Below are positions 7,316 to 15,687 of a DNA stretch of 18,890 bases, in pieces. The stretch is from Clostridia bacterium. GTDB lineage: Bacteria > Bacillota > Clostridia > Christensenellales > CAG-917. Below the pieces are notes generated by a model that was not told the origin of the DNA, searched no databases, and worked only from the letters and a program-made list of their open reading frames with translations. Location: assembly GCA_017500745.1 (NCBI GenBank), contig JAFVYE010000003.1, positions 1-18,890 on the forward strand, written 5' to 3'. Positions within the stretch are counted from its first letter, which is position 1, and the number at the start of each line of letters is the position of its first letter. The position numbers were made by a program, and so were the translations under genes.

Positions 7316-7351
7316 ATAAAAGCGCAGAGAGTGGCAAAGCCACTCTTCTGC
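7316..7351 (-). terminator. terminator or attenuating hairpin after the surface-protein genes
   Basis: GCAG/CTGC and AGAGTGGC/GCCACTCT pair around a three-base loop with one bulge. On the minus strand the stem is followed by GCTTTTATTC, a weak T tract. Because the patatin gene starts 15 bases later with no visible promoter, this may stop only part of the transcripts. Confidence 0.6.
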
Positions 7352-7360
7352 TTGTTGTCA

Positions 7361-10288
7361 TTAAATCTCGCCGTGCAAGTGACGGATGAGACGATTGTTG
7401 ACTTCGTAATCGCTGCCGGGAGTCAAGTCGCCGTTTTGACCATAAGTGAACAGATAGATGGGTTTGCCACCGATGGCTGCGTTGAGGGCTGCGCCCCATT
7501 TGCCTGCTGTGGGCAACAACTCGCTGGTGTTGATGAACTCAATGCGCTCATCTTCAAATGTGGCCACAAAGTGGGGCTCCTCAATTTCGCTGATGGATTT
7601 GAATCCGCTGATGAGGAATCCAAGGTGGAAGTACTCAACGCCGTTGTATTGACGGCTGTATTTTTCCTTGAACAGATCGCTCTCTTCAAGGACGCTACGA
7701 ATAAGACTGTTGACGGGACCAACTTCATCAGGAAGAATGTTGAGCACGTTGGTGGGTTGCCAATTGTAGATGTCCCAGAAACCAGTTTGTGTGATGGTGG
7801 CCACCTTGCCTTCTGCAATCCATTGTTCAACCAATGCAAGCTCCTCTTCACTGCCGTCACAATATCCTTGACATGCCACACTCATTGCGGTGCCAAGCAT
7901 ATTTGAGAACACGCAGTTGTTGATGACAACGTGAGAGTATCTTACTCCGGTTTCATCTGAAGCAATTTGGATGAACATTGCCGTTTCGGAGGTGTTGCGG
8001 ACAATACATCCGTCAAGCTCGTAGTCCCCACCATAAACACGGAAGGTGGTGCCTGCGTTTTCTATGATTGAAAACTCAATTCGGTTGTTGACAACACGCT
8101 TGCTCATGTCTGCAGGGTTGAAGGTTTCAATACTGATGCATGAGCCCACAAGTCCTTGAGTGTCCTCTGCATCGTTGATGATGGTGTCGCCAACTTCGCA
8201 TGCACGAAGGGTCACGTTGGAGATGAATGCGTTGCCGTGAGAAATTCTGATGAGATTATTCCAGTTGCCGTAGTATTGTGACTTATATCCGTAAATCATC
8301 TTGCCGTTGCCGTAGAGTCCTGCGTTGACGCAAATCTCGCAGGATTTGACATATGCGCTGGCGTCCACAAGATAGTTGTAGCCCTCAAGACCACCGTTTT
8401 CTTCCCAAAGTTCCTCCTCTTCCTTTTTCAATCTCTTGTCTGCCAACACCTTTTCATTGATTTCGCCCAGCTCTTCAAGGAGTTCATCATCGGGCAAAAA
8501 TCCATCTGCACGTTTGATGTCATCAACAAGACACATGTCAAGAAGTTTGGGTTTGTGGGCGGGGTTGAGCTCGTTCTTTTTGTATTCCTTCAAGTTCTCT
8601 TGGCCCACTGCCATTGCCTCAATCCAATTGGACACCGCAACGCCGTTGGTGACCTTCACCACAAAGGTTGAGGTGGTGTAGTCGGGGTTTGACGCAAACT
8701 TGGGATATTTTGCGCTGATCTTGACCACGAGCTCGGTGTAGCTCTTGATTTCTGCGCTGTTGAAATACATTCTGTTGCCAACAAAGTACGCTTTGTTTGA
8801 CTCAACAAGTTCCTTTGCATCCCCCTCTCCAACGTACTCATACACGTCAAAGTTGAATGCGGAATAGAACTCCTCTGCGTCTGCTCCTTCGGGGAGGGCA
8901 GGACGCATAAAGTTGAACTCAAATGAGTTGTCCTTTTTGGTGTAATCAAAGTCATCTGGGTCTGGCACGTAGTAAGTGAGGTCTGTCACTTTTGACAAGA
9001 CGTCCAAGTAGACCATACTGCCATTGACGGTTTCTCTTGCAATGCCCTCTTCTGCGCAAGCGTCAGGGGTTTCAACAAGGAGAACTGTGACAATCTCTCT
9101 CACGTTGATGGTGACTGAGAAGCTCATGCTTCCTGCTGTTGCTGTGATAACTGCTCTGCCGTTGCTGACACCGGTGACAACACCATTGGCGTCAACCTTT
9201 GCCACGGTTTCACGGTTGGATGACCAAGTGACCTCGGGTGCCCCCGCCACAAACATGTCTGCAAAGCTTGCGCTGAGTGCCAAGGGCTTTCCGCCTGTTG
9301 CAAGGACGTAGCCACCATCCTCTTGTGCTTCAAATATGCTGGCGTTGTCAATGACAATTGCGCCCTCGTCACAAATCGTGACGTTGACTGTTGTGCCTCC
9401 CACCTCAATGACTGCGCTATCTCCGCTGACGGCAAAGCCGTCTGCTTGGGCGTTGAGGGTTGCTCCGCTGACCAAAACCACGTCACTTGCATTTACGCCA
9501 AGTGATGCAAAGAGGATGTCTCTTGTGGATGTGACAACGCTGTTGCCATAGCGGGTTGCACCTGCCAAAACCGTGATTTCTGTGCTGTTTTCAACATAGC
9601 TGTCGCTGTCATGGACACTTGCCTTTGCTGTGATGGTTGCCGTGCCTGCTCCCACTGCTGTGACAACGCCGTTGCTGTCAACCTTGAGGATTGAAGGATC
9701 ACTGCTTTCATAAAGCAACGTGTCAACCTTTGCGTCAACAGGGGTTGTTTCCACTTGGATGAGGGCGCTGTCTCCAACAGTCATAGACTCCTCAGCCACC
9801 ACAACTATGCTCTCCACTTTGTAGCCAACAACGTACACACGGCAGGTTGCAACGTGGGTTTCTGCTTGCACTTTGAGCACAAATGAGCAATATGCATTGA
9901 TGTGCAAATAGCCGTCTTGGGTGCAGGTGTCCTCATCCTCTTTGTTTTTGCGAGTTTCTGCGGTTGAGTTGTTCAAGTATGCAGGAGCGGGGGCTGTGCC
10001 TTCATCCCACATTTCCTTGTAATCCTCATCAATGCAAACCAAATCCTCAAGGGACCAAACGTAATTTTGATTGGTTGCCTTCTCGGGTGCAATGGTGACC
10101 GCAAATAAATCGGACAGCTTGTAAACTGAGTTGGAAGCATCCAACTCAACTTCTACATAACTTTTGTCAAGAGTAATATCGTCAACGGCAATGTGCGTTC
10201 TTGCCGAAACAAAAACGCTGACCAGTGCCACGACAAGCACAATGATCACGGGGATGATCACCAATATGCCTACCATTACTTTTTTCAT
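7361..10288 (-). CDS. large membrane-anchored Big_2/beta-helix surface protein (paralogue A)
   Basis: A 975-residue protein. MKK and a hydrophobic stretch (about 4-28) form an uncleaved signal anchor; there is no lipobox and no C-terminal LPXTG. Residues 60-155 are a paired-family N-terminal module with Cys85, Cys134 and Cys149 conserved in paralogue B. Big_2 Ig-like domains follow at about 158-241 (VDSNGVVTAVGAGTATITA) and 333-397 (VDANGVVTGVSNGRAVITA). Residues 640-805 have short beta repeats with asparagine and cysteine ladders (ISNVTLRA, DGCIVRN, NNCVFSN), like a right-handed parallel beta-helix. The C-terminal module contains GFWDIYNWQPTN (836-847) and ends TPGSDYEVNNRLIRHLHGE. A Lys/Glu-rich insert at 561-636 is absent from B. 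AGGAG precedes the start; the gap to B is 25 bases. Function unknown; adhesion or glycan binding is plausible, and enzymatic action on polysaccharide cannot be excluded. Confidence 0.8.
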   Translation of the reverse strand: MKKVMVGILVIIPVIIVLVVALVSVFVSARTHIAVDDITLDKSYVEVELDASNSVYKLSDLFAVTIAPEKATNQNYVWSLEDLVCIDEDYKEMWDEGTAPAPAYLNNSTAETRKNKEDEDTCTQDGYLHINAYCSFVLKVQAETHVATCRVYVVGYKVESIVVVAEESMTVGDSALIQVETTPVDAKVDTLLYESSDPSILKVDSNGVVTAVGAGTATITAKASVHDSDSYVENSTEITVLAGATRYGNSVVTSTRDILFASLGVNASDVVLVSGATLNAQADGFAVSGDSAVIEVGGTTVNVTICDEGAIVIDNASIFEAQEDGGYVLATGGKPLALSASFADMFVAGAPEVTWSSNRETVAKVDANGVVTGVSNGRAVITATAGSMSFSVTINVREIVTVLLVETPDACAEEGIARETVNGSMVYLDVLSKVTDLTYYVPDPDDFDYTKKDNSFEFNFMRPALPEGADAEEFYSAFNFDVYEYVGEGDAKELVESNKAYFVGNRMYFNSAEIKSYTELVVKISAKYPKFASNPDYTTSTFVVKVTNGVAVSNWIEAMAVGQENLKEYKKNELNPAHKPKLLDMCLVDDIKRADGFLPDDELLEELGEINEKVLADKRLKKEEEELWEENGGLEGYNYLVDASAYVKSCEICVNAGLYGNGKMIYGYKSQYYGNWNNLIRISHGNAFISNVTLRACEVGDTIINDAEDTQGLVGSCISIETFNPADMSKRVVNNRIEFSIIENAGTTFRVYGGDYELDGCIVRNTSETAMFIQIASDETGVRYSHVVINNCVFSNMLGTAMSVACQGYCDGSEEELALVEQWIAEGKVATITQTGFWDIYNWQPTNVLNILPDEVGPVNSLIRSVLEESDLFKEKYSRQYNGVEYFHLGFLISGFKSISEIEEPHFVATFEDERIEFINTSELLPTAGKWGAALNAAIGGKPIYLFTYGQNGDLTPGSDYEVNNRLIRHLHGEI

Positions 10289-10313
10289 AACTTCTCCTAA
10301 AGGTCAAATGGCA

Positions 10314-12827
10314 TTAGACAAATGAGAAAGGAACAGGATCCCTTCGTTCAATGCCTTCGCCATGCAATTTTCTGATGAGTCTGTCATTGATAACGTAAGA
10401 TGCACCGGGGGTGATGTCTGTCACGTCGTTTCTGTACGTGATGACGTTGACGGGTGTATCCTTGAATGATTTGAGGAGTGCGTTGTCAATGATCGTGCTG
10501 TTGAACGTTGTCAATCTGGGGTCCTCAAAATATCCTTCCAAGTAGGATTTGTGCAAAAGACCAATTGACATTCCTCCAAGAAGGAAGTGATCAACAGAGT
10601 TGTACGTGAAGCGATAAGGTGCAAGCGCATCCTTTGTGAACTCCTCACGGAGCATGGAGTTGATGCCATCCTCCAAAAATTCCATGCCTTCTCCAATGGT
10701 GCCACGAGGGATAAGTCCCATTGTGTTGGTGGGTTGCCAATTGTAGATGTCAAGGAATCCACGTTGATTAAAGCAGGTGTTTTTGCCCTCTGAAATCAGG
10801 CGCATTGCATCGTCAACACCGTTTCTATCGTAGTGGTAATATGGGAAGCTGAGTGCCATGCCAAGAAGGTTTGACATGACGCAGTTTTCCATGGTGAAGT
10901 GGCTGTACATCAATCCAAAGGACTCATGATAGGTGTCCACCAACAAGCCAGCGCCAGAGCTGTTTCTTGCAATGCATCCACGCATTGTCACGTCTGCGCC
11001 ATAGACGTCCAAAAGTGACTTGCCGTTCTCAATAATGCAGTACTCAATAAGAACGTTGGTGAGACGACCTTCCTCACTATACCAATCAATAGGGTTAAAC
11101 GCATAAACGTTGAGTGAACATGCTTCAAGAGCACCCTCGCCTTCTGAGGTGATCACAACGTCATCCCCAAGCTCGTTGGCTCTGAAGGTGGCGTTTGAGA
11201 TTACAACGTTGCTTGCACAGAATGCAATAAGGTCGTTGTGCTTTGCAATTTGGCCTCGTTGCGCAGACAGTATGTGTGCGTTGCCGTAGTAACTGCCGAA
11301 GCAGAAGAGAACGGTGTTTGTGGGTTGTGGATCGCCGTCAAAGAGCATGATGTCATCATACAAAGTGACGTTTTCATGATCATTGCATGCCTTCAACAAC
11401 TCGGCGTAGTTGCCTACTGCAACAGCATTGGCAACGTGGACTTGAATCTCTGCAGTGGTCAAATATGCCAAGCTTTCATACATAGGACGCTTTGCCTTGA
11501 CGGTGACTGTCAAAGTGGTTTTGCCCTCAATTCTGCCCGGCACGAATATCATGCGGTTGCCTTCAAAATAGGCCTTGTCTGAGGGTGCGCCGTTTTCGGT
11601 GACCATAAAGATGAATGCATCGTAAAACGCTCTGCGTTCCTCCTCATCTTCGGGCACCAAGGGGCGCAAAATGCTGAAGTCAAAGAAGTTGGGGGCTTTT
11701 TGCAAAGTGCCGTCAACTTCCTCATATCTTTCAGATGCCATGACGTACTCACGAGCAATGCCCACAGGGGACAATTGTCTTGCAGTTCTGTCAACCACAA
11801 GTGTGGTCACTTTTTTGTGTACGTTGATTTTGATGATGGCAACTTTGTCGCCTGCGGTTGCACGCACTTCAACAACGCCCTCGGCTATGCCGGTGAGCAC
11901 GCCGTTTTGGTCAATGGTGGCAATGCTTTCATTGTCAACCGACCAGGTTGCGTCCACGTCTCCGCTTTCAAGCACGGAGAGATGAGATGCTTCAAGGCAT
12001 ATGCTCTTGCCAGACACCAAAACGTAGCTGCCTTCGGTCAATTCGTAATCAAAGAATTGTGCGTTGTCAATTTTGATTTCGTCTGCAAGACACTTGTTGA
12101 TAACAAGTGTGCCCTCTGCAAAAGTGAGGGTTGCAACCTCTTCGGTGAGAGTGATTTGATCCCCTGCAATGGTGCATCCGTCTGCCGTCAAAACCTTGGT
12201 GCTGTCCACTCCGATTGAGGACAAATTGAAGGTGTTTTGGCTGACGTAAACCTTGTTGCCATAGGAGCTGACGTTGCCTTCAACGTTGACCACAAAACTG
12301 CTTTCTGCCCACTCGTCTTGGCCCTTGTCTGCACGGAGAGTGATGGTTGCACTGCCCTTGCCTACACCGGTGATAACGCCGTTTTTGTCCACCTTGACCA
12401 CGCTTTCGTTGCTGGATGACCACTGCTCTCCACGGACCAATCCGTCCAAGGGATAGCGGTCATAGGTGAGCATGGTGCTTTGGCCCACCTTCAAAGAGTC
12501 CTTGCCTTTGATGATGACGCTTTCAAGCCCTGCTCCGCTGATGATGACGTTGCATCTTGCAGACATGGTTTCTGCCTCTGCAACAAGGACAAAACTGCAA
12601 TAGCTGTTGACCATTATCTTTCCGCTTGAGTTGCTGTCAACGGGAGCGCCATCCTCATCCACCAAGGACACGGGAGGAAGCACCTCTTCTTCAATTGCGC
12701 CGTTGACATAATTGTTCCATGCGTCAAGATAATCCTTGTCCCAACAATTTACGTTTTCAACTCGCCAACTATAAGTTGGATTGGTTGCCTTTTCGGGCAA
12801 AACGTCAACGGACAAGTAGTCACTCAA
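10314..12827 (-). CDS. Big_2/beta-helix surface protein (paralogue B), main frame, 5' end frameshifted
   Basis: The main frame encodes about 837 residues homologous to paralogue A through its whole length. It has the PEKATN module, two Big_2 domains (VDKNGVITGVGKGSATIT and IDQNGVLTGIAEG), a beta-helix-like region (SNVVISNATFRA, RGCIARN, ENCVMSN), then GFLDIYNWQPTN and a C terminus with TPGASYVINDRLIRKLHGE plus 13 extra residues. The coordinate 12827 is a TTG inside a conserved segment (YDLSDYL), not a convincing start: no ribosome site precedes it and it would leave the protein without an export signal. The missing anchor lies directly upstream in another frame (12824-12991). A one-base deletion joins the two, most simply in or just after the A5 run at 12864-12868. 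It lacks the charged insert of A. It may be a recent pseudogene, a phase-variable gene or an assembly error. Confidence 0.75.
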   Translation of the reverse strand: MSDYLSVDVLPEKATNPTYSWRVENVNCWDKDYLDAWNNYVNGAIEEEVLPPVSLVDEDGAPVDSNSSGKIMVNSYCSFVLVAEAETMSARCNVIISGAGLESVIIKGKDSLKVGQSTMLTYDRYPLDGLVRGEQWSSSNESVVKVDKNGVITGVGKGSATITLRADKGQDEWAESSFVVNVEGNVSSYGNKVYVSQNTFNLSSIGVDSTKVLTADGCTIAGDQITLTEEVATLTFAEGTLVINKCLADEIKIDNAQFFDYELTEGSYVLVSGKSICLEASHLSVLESGDVDATWSVDNESIATIDQNGVLTGIAEGVVEVRATAGDKVAIIKINVHKKVTTLVVDRTARQLSPVGIAREYVMASERYEEVDGTLQKAPNFFDFSILRPLVPEDEEERRAFYDAFIFMVTENGAPSDKAYFEGNRMIFVPGRIEGKTTLTVTVKAKRPMYESLAYLTTAEIQVHVANAVAVGNYAELLKACNDHENVTLYDDIMLFDGDPQPTNTVLFCFGSYYGNAHILSAQRGQIAKHNDLIAFCASNVVISNATFRANELGDDVVITSEGEGALEACSLNVYAFNPIDWYSEEGRLTNVLIEYCIIENGKSLLDVYGADVTMRGCIARNSSGAGLLVDTYHESFGLMYSHFTMENCVMSNLLGMALSFPYYHYDRNGVDDAMRLISEGKNTCFNQRGFLDIYNWQPTNTMGLIPRGTIGEGMEFLEDGINSMLREEFTKDALAPYRFTYNSVDHFLLGGMSIGLLHKSYLEGYFEDPRLTTFNSTIIDNALLKSFKDTPVNVITYRNDVTDITPGASYVINDRLIRKLHGEGIERRDPVPFSFV

Positions 12828-12991
12828 ATCGTAATAAACATTGCCAAAGCCAGTTCCAATACGTTTTTGTCAAGGGAAACTGATTCAACGCCAATATAGC
12901 TTGTCATTGACACCACCACCGACACGCCCGCCACTACGGCGACTATGATAATGGGGATGATAATCAATATTCCGATAAGTATTTTTTTCAT
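12824..12991 (-). CDS. N-terminal anchor fragment of paralogue B
   Basis: Starting at an ATG (12991), the frame reads MKKILIGILIIIPIIIV and continues hydrophobic to about residue 28, then GVESVSLDKNVLEL before running out of frame to a TGA after 55 codons. It matches the first 50 residues of paralogue A nearly position by position (MKKVMVGILVIIPVIIV, ITLDKSYVEVEL), so it is the true 5' end of the gene at 10314-12827. It begins 31 bases after the permease stop. The ribosome site is weak (GGA four bases before ATG). Unless the frame is restored, its product would be only a membrane peptide. Confidence 0.75.
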   Translation of the reverse strand: MKKILIGILIIIPIIIVAVVAGVSVVVSMTSYIGVESVSLDKNVLELALAMFITI

Positions 12992-13022
12992 AATTCCAAA
13001 TCGCCTAAAACGTCAGAAACGA

Positions 13023-14732
13023 TTAAGGCACTATCTTTTGATAACGCTTTTCAAGATTGATGAAAAACAAGCATGCACTTGCGATGAGAAGTGCCGCTGA
13101 GACGCCGATGAGAACGCCGTAAACTTCGGCAGGTTGCATGTTGATGACCAATTTGCCAATGGCCAAGCCATTGAAACTGAACACCATTGCAAACACACCG
13201 TAAATGACTGCGGTGAAGATGCCGATGAAGAGTGCAAGTGCCACGTTTTTGTTGGCAGCAACCAACTCGCCATCGCCAGCAACGTTGAAGGTGGGTGACT
13301 TGATGTCTGCCCACACAGACAAACAGGTTTGTGCAAGAACCGTGAGCTCACAGATGATGAATATCATGCCCACGTCAAGAGGTGTGAGCAGATTGCCTCC
13401 CGCTTCCGTGCCAAATGCAGCACCAACCGTAATACAGCAGAGTGCAACAGAAATTGTGCCCACGATGCCGTACAAGAACAGCTTTGTGAGGATTTGATTT
13501 GTGTAGCTGACGGGGATGACTTTGGTGTGGTAGAACACCATGCCCTCTCTTGAAATTGAGGTGGATGCAAATGACACGATGATTGTGACAAATATGACAA
13601 CAACAAGCAACGTCAAGCCAGGAACGATTGACGAGCCAACGCTCTTTGTGCCCATTGCTGATGCCAATGCGTTGCAGTAGTACACCATGACAGGTGCTGC
13701 GCATGCCATTGCAAGATATTGGAATGAATAGTTGAAACTGCGGAAAATCAAGAAGAACTCTCTGTTGAGAAGTGTGCCAAACACACTGCGCTTTCTGTTT
13801 TTGGCATTGCGCTTGATCATTGATTCCTTTTCTGTTTCAATGCCCTTCAAGATGGTGCCGTAATAGAACTTTGTGGTCACAAAGAATGCACCCACTCCAA
13901 GCCCTGCGTTGATGAGGAACAAGTAAAGGAATGCAAGACCCAAGTCCTTTGAAGTGAGGCCTGCTTGTGCTTTGCCGTTCAAAAGATATGCATACCAGTT
14001 GAATGGATAGCAGTTGTGGGCAAAGTTGACAACACGCTCTCTGATGACGGGGTCGTCAAAGAGGTTGACGTTGTTGTCTGCAAGATACTCAAGGATGCTT
14101 GACAACGCTGTCATGTAGAAGATGAAGCATCCGCAGATTGCCACGATGATGAGGGCAAGAACCAACAAGAATTGGTTTTTGATGACGTTGACTATGCGCA
14201 TGACGGGGATTGCCACCAAGTTTGCAACAAAGAAAGGAAGCATTGTTGAAAACAGCATGATCAGAATTGATGCAAAATAGTAGCCAACCCCTGCCTTTGT
14301 GATGACACCAAACACCACATAAAAAGGCAATGTGAGGAGACAAGACACAACAAAGTTGTGCAGTGCGCAATAGATGGACTTTGCAATGAGTATCTCTGTG
14401 CCGTTGACGGGGAATCTGAGCAAAAGCTCGTTGTCGCCATTCATGTAAAGGTTTTTGACCACGTTTCCTATGGCAACCACGGTGGATATGCCCATGGTGA
14501 GAAGGGTGGCAATCGTCAAAAACTCAATGCGCATTTGGTCACGGACAACAAACATCCTTGAAAGGAAGTAGATGCCCACCACAAGCAGTGCATAGACAAT
14601 CACGCCAAAGACAACGTTCATCACTTTCATGCCTTTGTCCTTTTTGGAAAGCTCCCCTGCCACGTCCTTGCGGGATCTTAAGTCTAATCGGAAAAGTGTC
14701 AAGACACTTTGCCAGGAAATTGTACGTTTCAT
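13023..14732 (-). CDS. ABC-2 type transporter permease, about 12 membrane segments
   Basis: A 569-residue integral membrane protein. I count about 12 hydrophobic segments, six on each side of a basic loop near residues 300-315 (ESMIKRNAKNRKRS). The N terminus is cytoplasmic and basic. A stretch DNELLLRFPVNGTEILIAKS (after the second segment) matches the coupling-helix region seen in large ABC-2 permeases, where the membrane half contacts the ATPase. It is four bases downstream of the ATPase gene, with GGAG inside the end of that gene, so the two form one transporter. This class exports or handles lipids, peptides or polysaccharides; the substrate is not shown. Its position just before two large exported proteins suggests a shared role, but standard Sec export through their N-terminal anchors would not need it. 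Confidence 0.85.
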   Translation of the reverse strand: MKRTISWQSVLTLFRLDLRSRKDVAGELSKKDKGMKVMNVVFGVIVYALLVVGIYFLSRMFVVRDQMRIEFLTIATLLTMGISTVVAIGNVVKNLYMNGDNELLLRFPVNGTEILIAKSIYCALHNFVVSCLLTLPFYVVFGVITKAGVGYYFASILIMLFSTMLPFFVANLVAIPVMRIVNVIKNQFLLVLALIIVAICGCFIFYMTALSSILEYLADNNVNLFDDPVIRERVVNFAHNCYPFNWYAYLLNGKAQAGLTSKDLGLAFLYLFLINAGLGVGAFFVTTKFYYGTILKGIETEKESMIKRNAKNRKRSVFGTLLNREFFLIFRSFNYSFQYLAMACAAPVMVYYCNALASAMGTKSVGSSIVPGLTLLVVVIFVTIIVSFASTSISREGMVFYHTKVIPVSYTNQILTKLFLYGIVGTISVALCCITVGAAFGTEAGGNLLTPLDVGMIFIICELTVLAQTCLSVWADIKSPTFNVAGDGELVAANKNVALALFIGIFTAVIYGVFAMVFSFNGLAIGKLVINMQPAEVYGVLIGVSAALLIASACLFFINLEKRYQKIVP

Positions 14733-14736
14733 AAGT

Positions 14737-15552
14737 TTACTCCTCTGTCACGGCGGCGGGTTCCTCGTCTACGGGGAGGTCAGGGCGCATGTCTGCGCTT
14801 TCTTGTGCCACGTAATCTTCAAAGAGACGTTTTTCATATGTGCCGGTGATTTTGAAGAATCTTTCTTCAAGGTTTGCTTTGTTTGCTTCATTGTTTTTGA
14901 GGTCAAACATATCAATGAGTTGACCATCGTTGATGATTGCAACTCTGTCACAGAGTTTCTTGACAAGGTCAAGGTTGTGTGAGCTGAAAAATACGGTGTT
15001 GCCCTTTCTGCAATGCTCACGCATATGTGCAATGATTTCTGCTGTTGATTGAGGGTCAAGGCCCATCATGGGTTCATCAAGCACCCAAAGCTTGGGCTCG
15101 TGAATGAGGGCTGCGATGATGCAGATCTTTTGCTTCATACCATGTGAATATGCCTTGATTTGTCTGTCAACTGCAAAGCGCAGGCGGAAAAGATCAAGAT
15201 AGTGTTCAAGACGAGCATTTCTGTCCTCAAGTGAAACCTTGTAGAGATCTGCAACATAGTTGACGTATTCTCTGCCGGTGAGCTTTTCATATACGGAATG
15301 GTTGTCAGGGACGTAGCCCATCTCCATTTTTGCTGCGATAGGGTCTTTGGCTATATCGTGACCACAAATTTCAATGGTGCCACCATCAAAGGGCAAAATG
15401 CCTGTGAGGCACTTGATTGTTGTTGACTTGCCTGCGCCGTTTTGTCCGAGGAATCCAAAGATTTCGCCGGGGTTGAGTTCAAAAGAAATGTCGTTGACTG
15501 CAAGTCTATCACTTTTGGGATAGGTTTTTTTCAGATGTTCAATTTTTAACAT
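14737..15552 (-). CDS. ABC transporter ATP-binding protein
   Basis: A 271-residue nucleotide-binding subunit of the ABC-2/drug and polysaccharide exporter type. Walker A GQNGAGKST is at 36-44, then a Q-loop region (MGYVPDNHSVYEKLTG), a divergent signature YSHGMKQK in place of LSGGQ, Walker B with the catalytic Glu (LWVLDEP) and the switch His (FFSSHNLD). The last 30 residues after KRLFED are acidic and rich in Ala, Pro and Glu (VDEEPAAVTEE), an extra tail beyond the usual domain. The start at 15552 is chosen for GGAG seven bases upstream and the canonical MLKIEHLKKTYP; the frame continues upstream to 15630 without a ribosome site and runs back to the promoter. First gene of the surface/export run. 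Confidence 0.93.
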   Translation of the reverse strand: MLKIEHLKKTYPKSDRLAVNDISFELNPGEIFGFLGQNGAGKSTTIKCLTGILPFDGGTIEICGHDIAKDPIAAKMEMGYVPDNHSVYEKLTGREYVNYVADLYKVSLEDRNARLEHYLDLFRLRFAVDRQIKAYSHGMKQKICIIAALIHEPKLWVLDEPMMGLDPQSTAEIIAHMREHCRKGNTVFFSSHNLDLVKKLCDRVAIINDGQLIDMFDLKNNEANKANLEERFFKITGTYEKRLFEDYVAQESADMRPDLPVDEEPAAVTEE

Positions 15553-15642
15553 AGCTTTTCTCCTGCGATGTTGTGTTGTTTTGTTGTCTCGCGTACGCAC
15601 TTGCGTAGCGTCCATGGGTGCATTGCACACATATACTGTTTA

Positions 15643-15671
15643 ATTTTACCACTTTGGCCGATTGCTGTCAA
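15643..15671 (-). promoter_or_regulatory. promoter of the ABC/surface-protein genes
   Basis: TTGACA and TAAAAT are 17 bases apart on the minus strand. The leader is about 85 bases and includes a 6+2+6 dyad TACGCA-AG-TGCGTA (15594-15607) that could be an operator or small hairpin. No other strong promoter is seen until the kinase gene. Confidence 0.88.
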
Positions 15672-15687
15672 CGCTTTGACGTGTTTT

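Noticed and set aside
12840..12870. Programmed -1 ribosomal frameshift in paralogue B
   Set aside because: No X-XXY-YYZ heptamer in the correct register and no clear stimulatory hairpin; a one-base indel explains the data better.
7361..12991. LPXTG sortase substrates
   Set aside because: Neither paralogue has an LPXTG-like motif, C-terminal hydrophobic segment or basic tail; anchoring appears to be N-terminal.
13031..13704. Additional frames overlapping the ABC permease
   Set aside because: All lie inside the strongly hydrophobic permease frame and have skewed His/Ser/Cys compositions typical of out-of-frame reading.
15553..15640. Riboswitch in the ABC leader
   Set aside because: The 85-base leader has only a short dyad and no recognisable conserved riboswitch core.
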